Below, piece by piece: positions 6,100-7,424 of a stretch of DNA of 7,424 nucleotides; positions within the stretch are counted from its first letter, which is position 1; each line of letters opens with the position of its first letter. A program made the position numbers and the translations under genes. The stretch lies in contig QMXC01000054.1 of the NCBI GenBank assembly GCA_003661945.1, positions 1-7,424 on the forward strand. Reading direction: 5' to 3'. The notes beneath the pieces were generated by a model that was not told where the DNA came from, searched no databases, and saw nothing but the letters and a program-made list of their open reading frames with translations. The stretch is from Candidatus Bathyarchaeota archaeon (lineage in GTDB: Archaea; Thermoproteota; Bathyarchaeia; Bathyarchaeales; UBA233).

Positions 6100-6749
6100 G
6101 CGAAGCCGAAATAATCGAAGGTTTAAAAAAGGCCGTATTAAACTACGACGTGGAAGCCGCAGCTGAACTAGCCAAAAAAGCAGTAGACGCCGGAATAGAC
6201 CCAGTAAAAGCCATAGAAGAGGGACTAGCCGCCGGAATCCGAGAAGTAGGTGAAAAATTTGGAAGAAAAGAAATCTTCCTGCCAGAGCTAATCATGGCTG
6301 CTGAAACCATGAACAGCGGCTTAAAAGTTCTCGAACCCGAAATCAAAAAGAGAAAAACAGAGAGAAAAAGCATGGGCAAAGTGTTGATAGGCACCGTAGC
6401 AGGCGACATCCACGACATAGGAAAAACAATAGTCGCTGCGATGCTAACAGCCAACGGGTTCGAAGTAATAGACCTAGGCGTAGACGTGCCAACCGAAACC
6501 TTCGTAGAAAAAGTCAAGGAACATCAACCTCAAATCCTAGCGTTGTCCGCGTTGTTAACCACAAGCATGCCGATGCAAAAAGAAGTGATAGAAGCCTTGG
6601 AAAAAGCCGGATTGCGCGACAAAGTGAAAGTGATTATTGGCGGCGCGCCGACAAGTCGCGAATGGGCTAAAGAAATAGGCGCTGAAGGCTACGGCGCCAA
6701 CGCTGCAGAAGCAGTGGAAATCGCCAAAAAGCTAGCGCAATCCTCTTAA
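6096..6749 (+). CDS. Corrinoid (B12)-binding methyltransferase partner protein, MttC/MtbC type
   Basis: This is a small methyl-carrier protein that holds a corrinoid cofactor and shuttles the methyl group from the MttB-like enzyme to a second methyltransferase. The 217-residue protein has the standard two parts. A helical cap domain (about 1-88) contains VGEKFGRKEIFLPEL (51-65). A Rossmann-like B12 domain carries the motif GDIHDIG (103-109) with the cobalt-ligating H106, then SALLTT (151-156) and IIGGAP (180-185). This D-x-H-x-x-G / S-x-L / G-G set is complete, so the protein should be functional. The start ATG overlaps the TGA of the upstream gene (ATGA), and GGAG lies 11 bases ahead. Such tight coupling fits equimolar production of enzyme and carrier. 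The matching methylcorrinoid:carrier methyltransferase and a corrinoid-reductive activase are not in the window. Confidence 0.95.
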   Translation: MSEAEIIEGLKKAVLNYDVEAAAELAKKAVDAGIDPVKAIEEGLAAGIREVGEKFGRKEIFLPELIMAAETMNSGLKVLEPEIKKRKTERKSMGKVLIGTVAGDIHDIGKTIVAAMLTANGFEVIDLGVDVPTETFVEKVKEHQPQILALSALLTTSMPMQKEVIEALEKAGLRDKVKVIIGGAPTSREWAKEIGAEGYGANAAEAVEIAKKLAQSS

Positions 6750-6750
6750 C

Positions 6751-6770
6751 TTCTCTTTCTTTAATTTTTA
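6751..6770 (+). terminator. T-rich tract after the corrinoid gene, possible partial terminator
   Basis: The 39-bp gap before the next gene begins with a pyrimidine/T-rich stretch ending in TTAATTTTTA. It could cause partial termination of the operon, or it could simply be spacer. A TATA-like TTTTTAAA within it (6765-6772) is too close to the next ATG to serve it as a normal promoter, so the following gene is probably co-transcribed. Confidence 0.25.
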
Positions 6771-6775
6771 AATCT

Positions 6776-6781
6776 AGGTGA
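6776..6781 (+). promoter_or_regulatory. Strong ribosome-binding site for the proline racemase family gene
   Basis: AGGTGA matches the archaeal anti-Shine-Dalgarno core and lies 7 bases before the ATG at 6789. It fixes this start and shows that the gene is translated independently, unlike the ATGA-coupled gene before it. Confidence 0.75.
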
Positions 6782-6788
6782 ATCCGAA

Positions 6789-7424
6789 ATGAAGACGGAA
6801 AGAATGTTAACGGTTATTGAAACTCACTCTTCAGGAGAAACCACTAAGGTCGTAACCCGTGGATTTCCAAAGCTCGTTGGAAACGACATGTGGGAAAAGA
6901 CGCTTTACTGCCAGAAACACTACGACCACCTAAGAAAAGCCCTCATGATGCAGCCTAGAGGCTTCTCGGGAATACTTGGAGCCATAATCACCGAACCCAC
7001 AAAACCCGAAGCAGACTACGGAGTCATATTCATGTACACAGGCGGATACTTCCGCTCATGCGGGGACAGCACCTTCAGCGTGGTAAAAGTCCTAATCGAG
7101 CAAGGAATGATTGAACCGCAAGAACCGTTCACAGAAGTAACCCTCGACACCGCAGCTGGACTAGTAAAAGCCAAAGCCGAAATCAAAAACGGAAACGTTG
7201 GAAAAATCTCGTTTCAAGGACCCGCTTCCTTCTTCCAAGAATCCACAACCGTGGACGTTCCCGGAATAGGAAAACTAGACGTTGACATAGCCTTCGGAGG
7301 ACTATACTACGGCTTCGTAGACCCAGCTCAAGCGGGAGTTCAAGTAGCGCCGGAAAACGCTAAAAAACTTGTAGAAGTAGGCATGAAAATCCTCGAAGCC
7401 TTAAACAGCCAAATAAAAGTGAAA
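6789..7424 (+). CDS. Proline racemase / hydroxyproline epimerase family protein, divergent (3' end cut by window)
   Basis: The first 212 residues of a protein of the usual ~340-residue proline racemase family (cofactor-free, two-cysteine racemases, epimerases and dehydratases) are present. Family landmarks are ETHSSGETTKVV (11-22; usually D-T-H-x-x-G-E), LMMQPRGFSGILGAI (52-66; usually PRGH), ADYGVIFMYTGGY (75-87) and VDIAFGGLYYGFVD (165-178; usually an N or A after GG). The first catalytic cysteine is kept (C91), but the motif around it is SCGD in place of MCGH, so the conserved histidine is aspartate (D93). The second catalytic cysteine would lie beyond the window. The start ATG is fixed by AGGTGA 7 bases upstream. 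The gene follows the corrinoid gene by 39 bp on the same strand, probably in one operon. Racemization of proline itself is doubtful given the changes; a modified or N-methylated imino acid is possible, but this is inference. Confidence 0.88.
   Translation, partial: MKTERMLTVIETHSSGETTKVVTRGFPKLVGNDMWEKTLYCQKHYDHLRKALMMQPRGFSGILGAIITEPTKPEADYGVIFMYTGGYFRSCGDSTFSVVKVLIEQGMIEPQEPFTEVTLDTAAGLVKAKAEIKNGNVGKISFQGPASFFQESTTVDVPGIGKLDVDIAFGGLYYGFVDPAQAGVQVAPENAKKLVEVGMKILEALNSQIKVK

Noticed and set aside
6143..6517. 124-residue open frame on the minus strand
   Set aside because: It lies wholly inside the corrinoid protein gene, which has a complete B12 motif. The antisense product is Ser/Thr/Pro/Ala-rich with no recognisable domain, as expected from the codon structure of the sense gene.
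6765..6772. TTTTTAAA as a promoter for the racemase-family gene
   Set aside because: Initiation about 25 bases downstream would fall inside the coding sequence past the ATG, while the AGGTGA site implies a 5' leader. Co-transcription from upstream is more likely.

Overview
The window looks archaeal. The evidence is BRE/TATA-type promoter elements in the 125-bp divergent intergenic region, one promoter placed so that its transcript would be leaderless, TTG and GTG starts behind GGAGG or AGGTGA ribosome-binding sites, and a substrate-binding protein with an N-terminal membrane anchor instead of a bacterial lipobox. The gene content (Liv-type transporter, non-pyrrolysine MttB-family methyltransferase, corrinoid protein, proline racemase family) would fit an uncultured TACK lineage such as Bathyarchaeia. 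That placement is inference from gene content, because no marker gene is present.

Layout. From the left edge to 3119 (+) lie three genes of a branched-chain/polar amino-acid type ABC importer: the binding protein (livK-like) and the permeases livH and livM. The two ATPase genes, livG and livF, lie on the opposite strand (4543 to 3116). They converge on livM so tightly that the stop codons share 4 bp. From 4544 to 4668 a divergent control region carries back-to-back promoters, one for livG-livF and one for the right-hand genes. To the right (+) are an MttB-superfamily methyltransferase (4669-6099), a corrinoid-binding protein (6096-6749, ATGA overlap), and after 39 bp a proline racemase family gene (6789 onward) that is cut by the window end.

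How the parts may work together. The transporter would import a small amino-acid-like compound. The MttB-like enzyme would move a methyl group from a quaternary (or other methylated) amine to Co(I) of the corrinoid protein, and an enzyme not in the window would pass it to a C1 carrier. The racemase-family enzyme could act on the demethylated product or on the imported compound. A proline betaine type or other N-methylated amino acid substrate would unify these parts, but this is a hypothesis from gene context. The methyltransferase has no in-frame TAG, and three of the seven complete or near-complete genes stop at TAG, so pyrrolysine decoding is unlikely here. The most unusual points are the split and inverted Liv operon, the altered ABC signature of LivG, and the SCGD motif in place of MCGH in the racemase-family protein. 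No RNA gene, mobile element, CRISPR array or gene-free stretch longer than 300 bases was seen.
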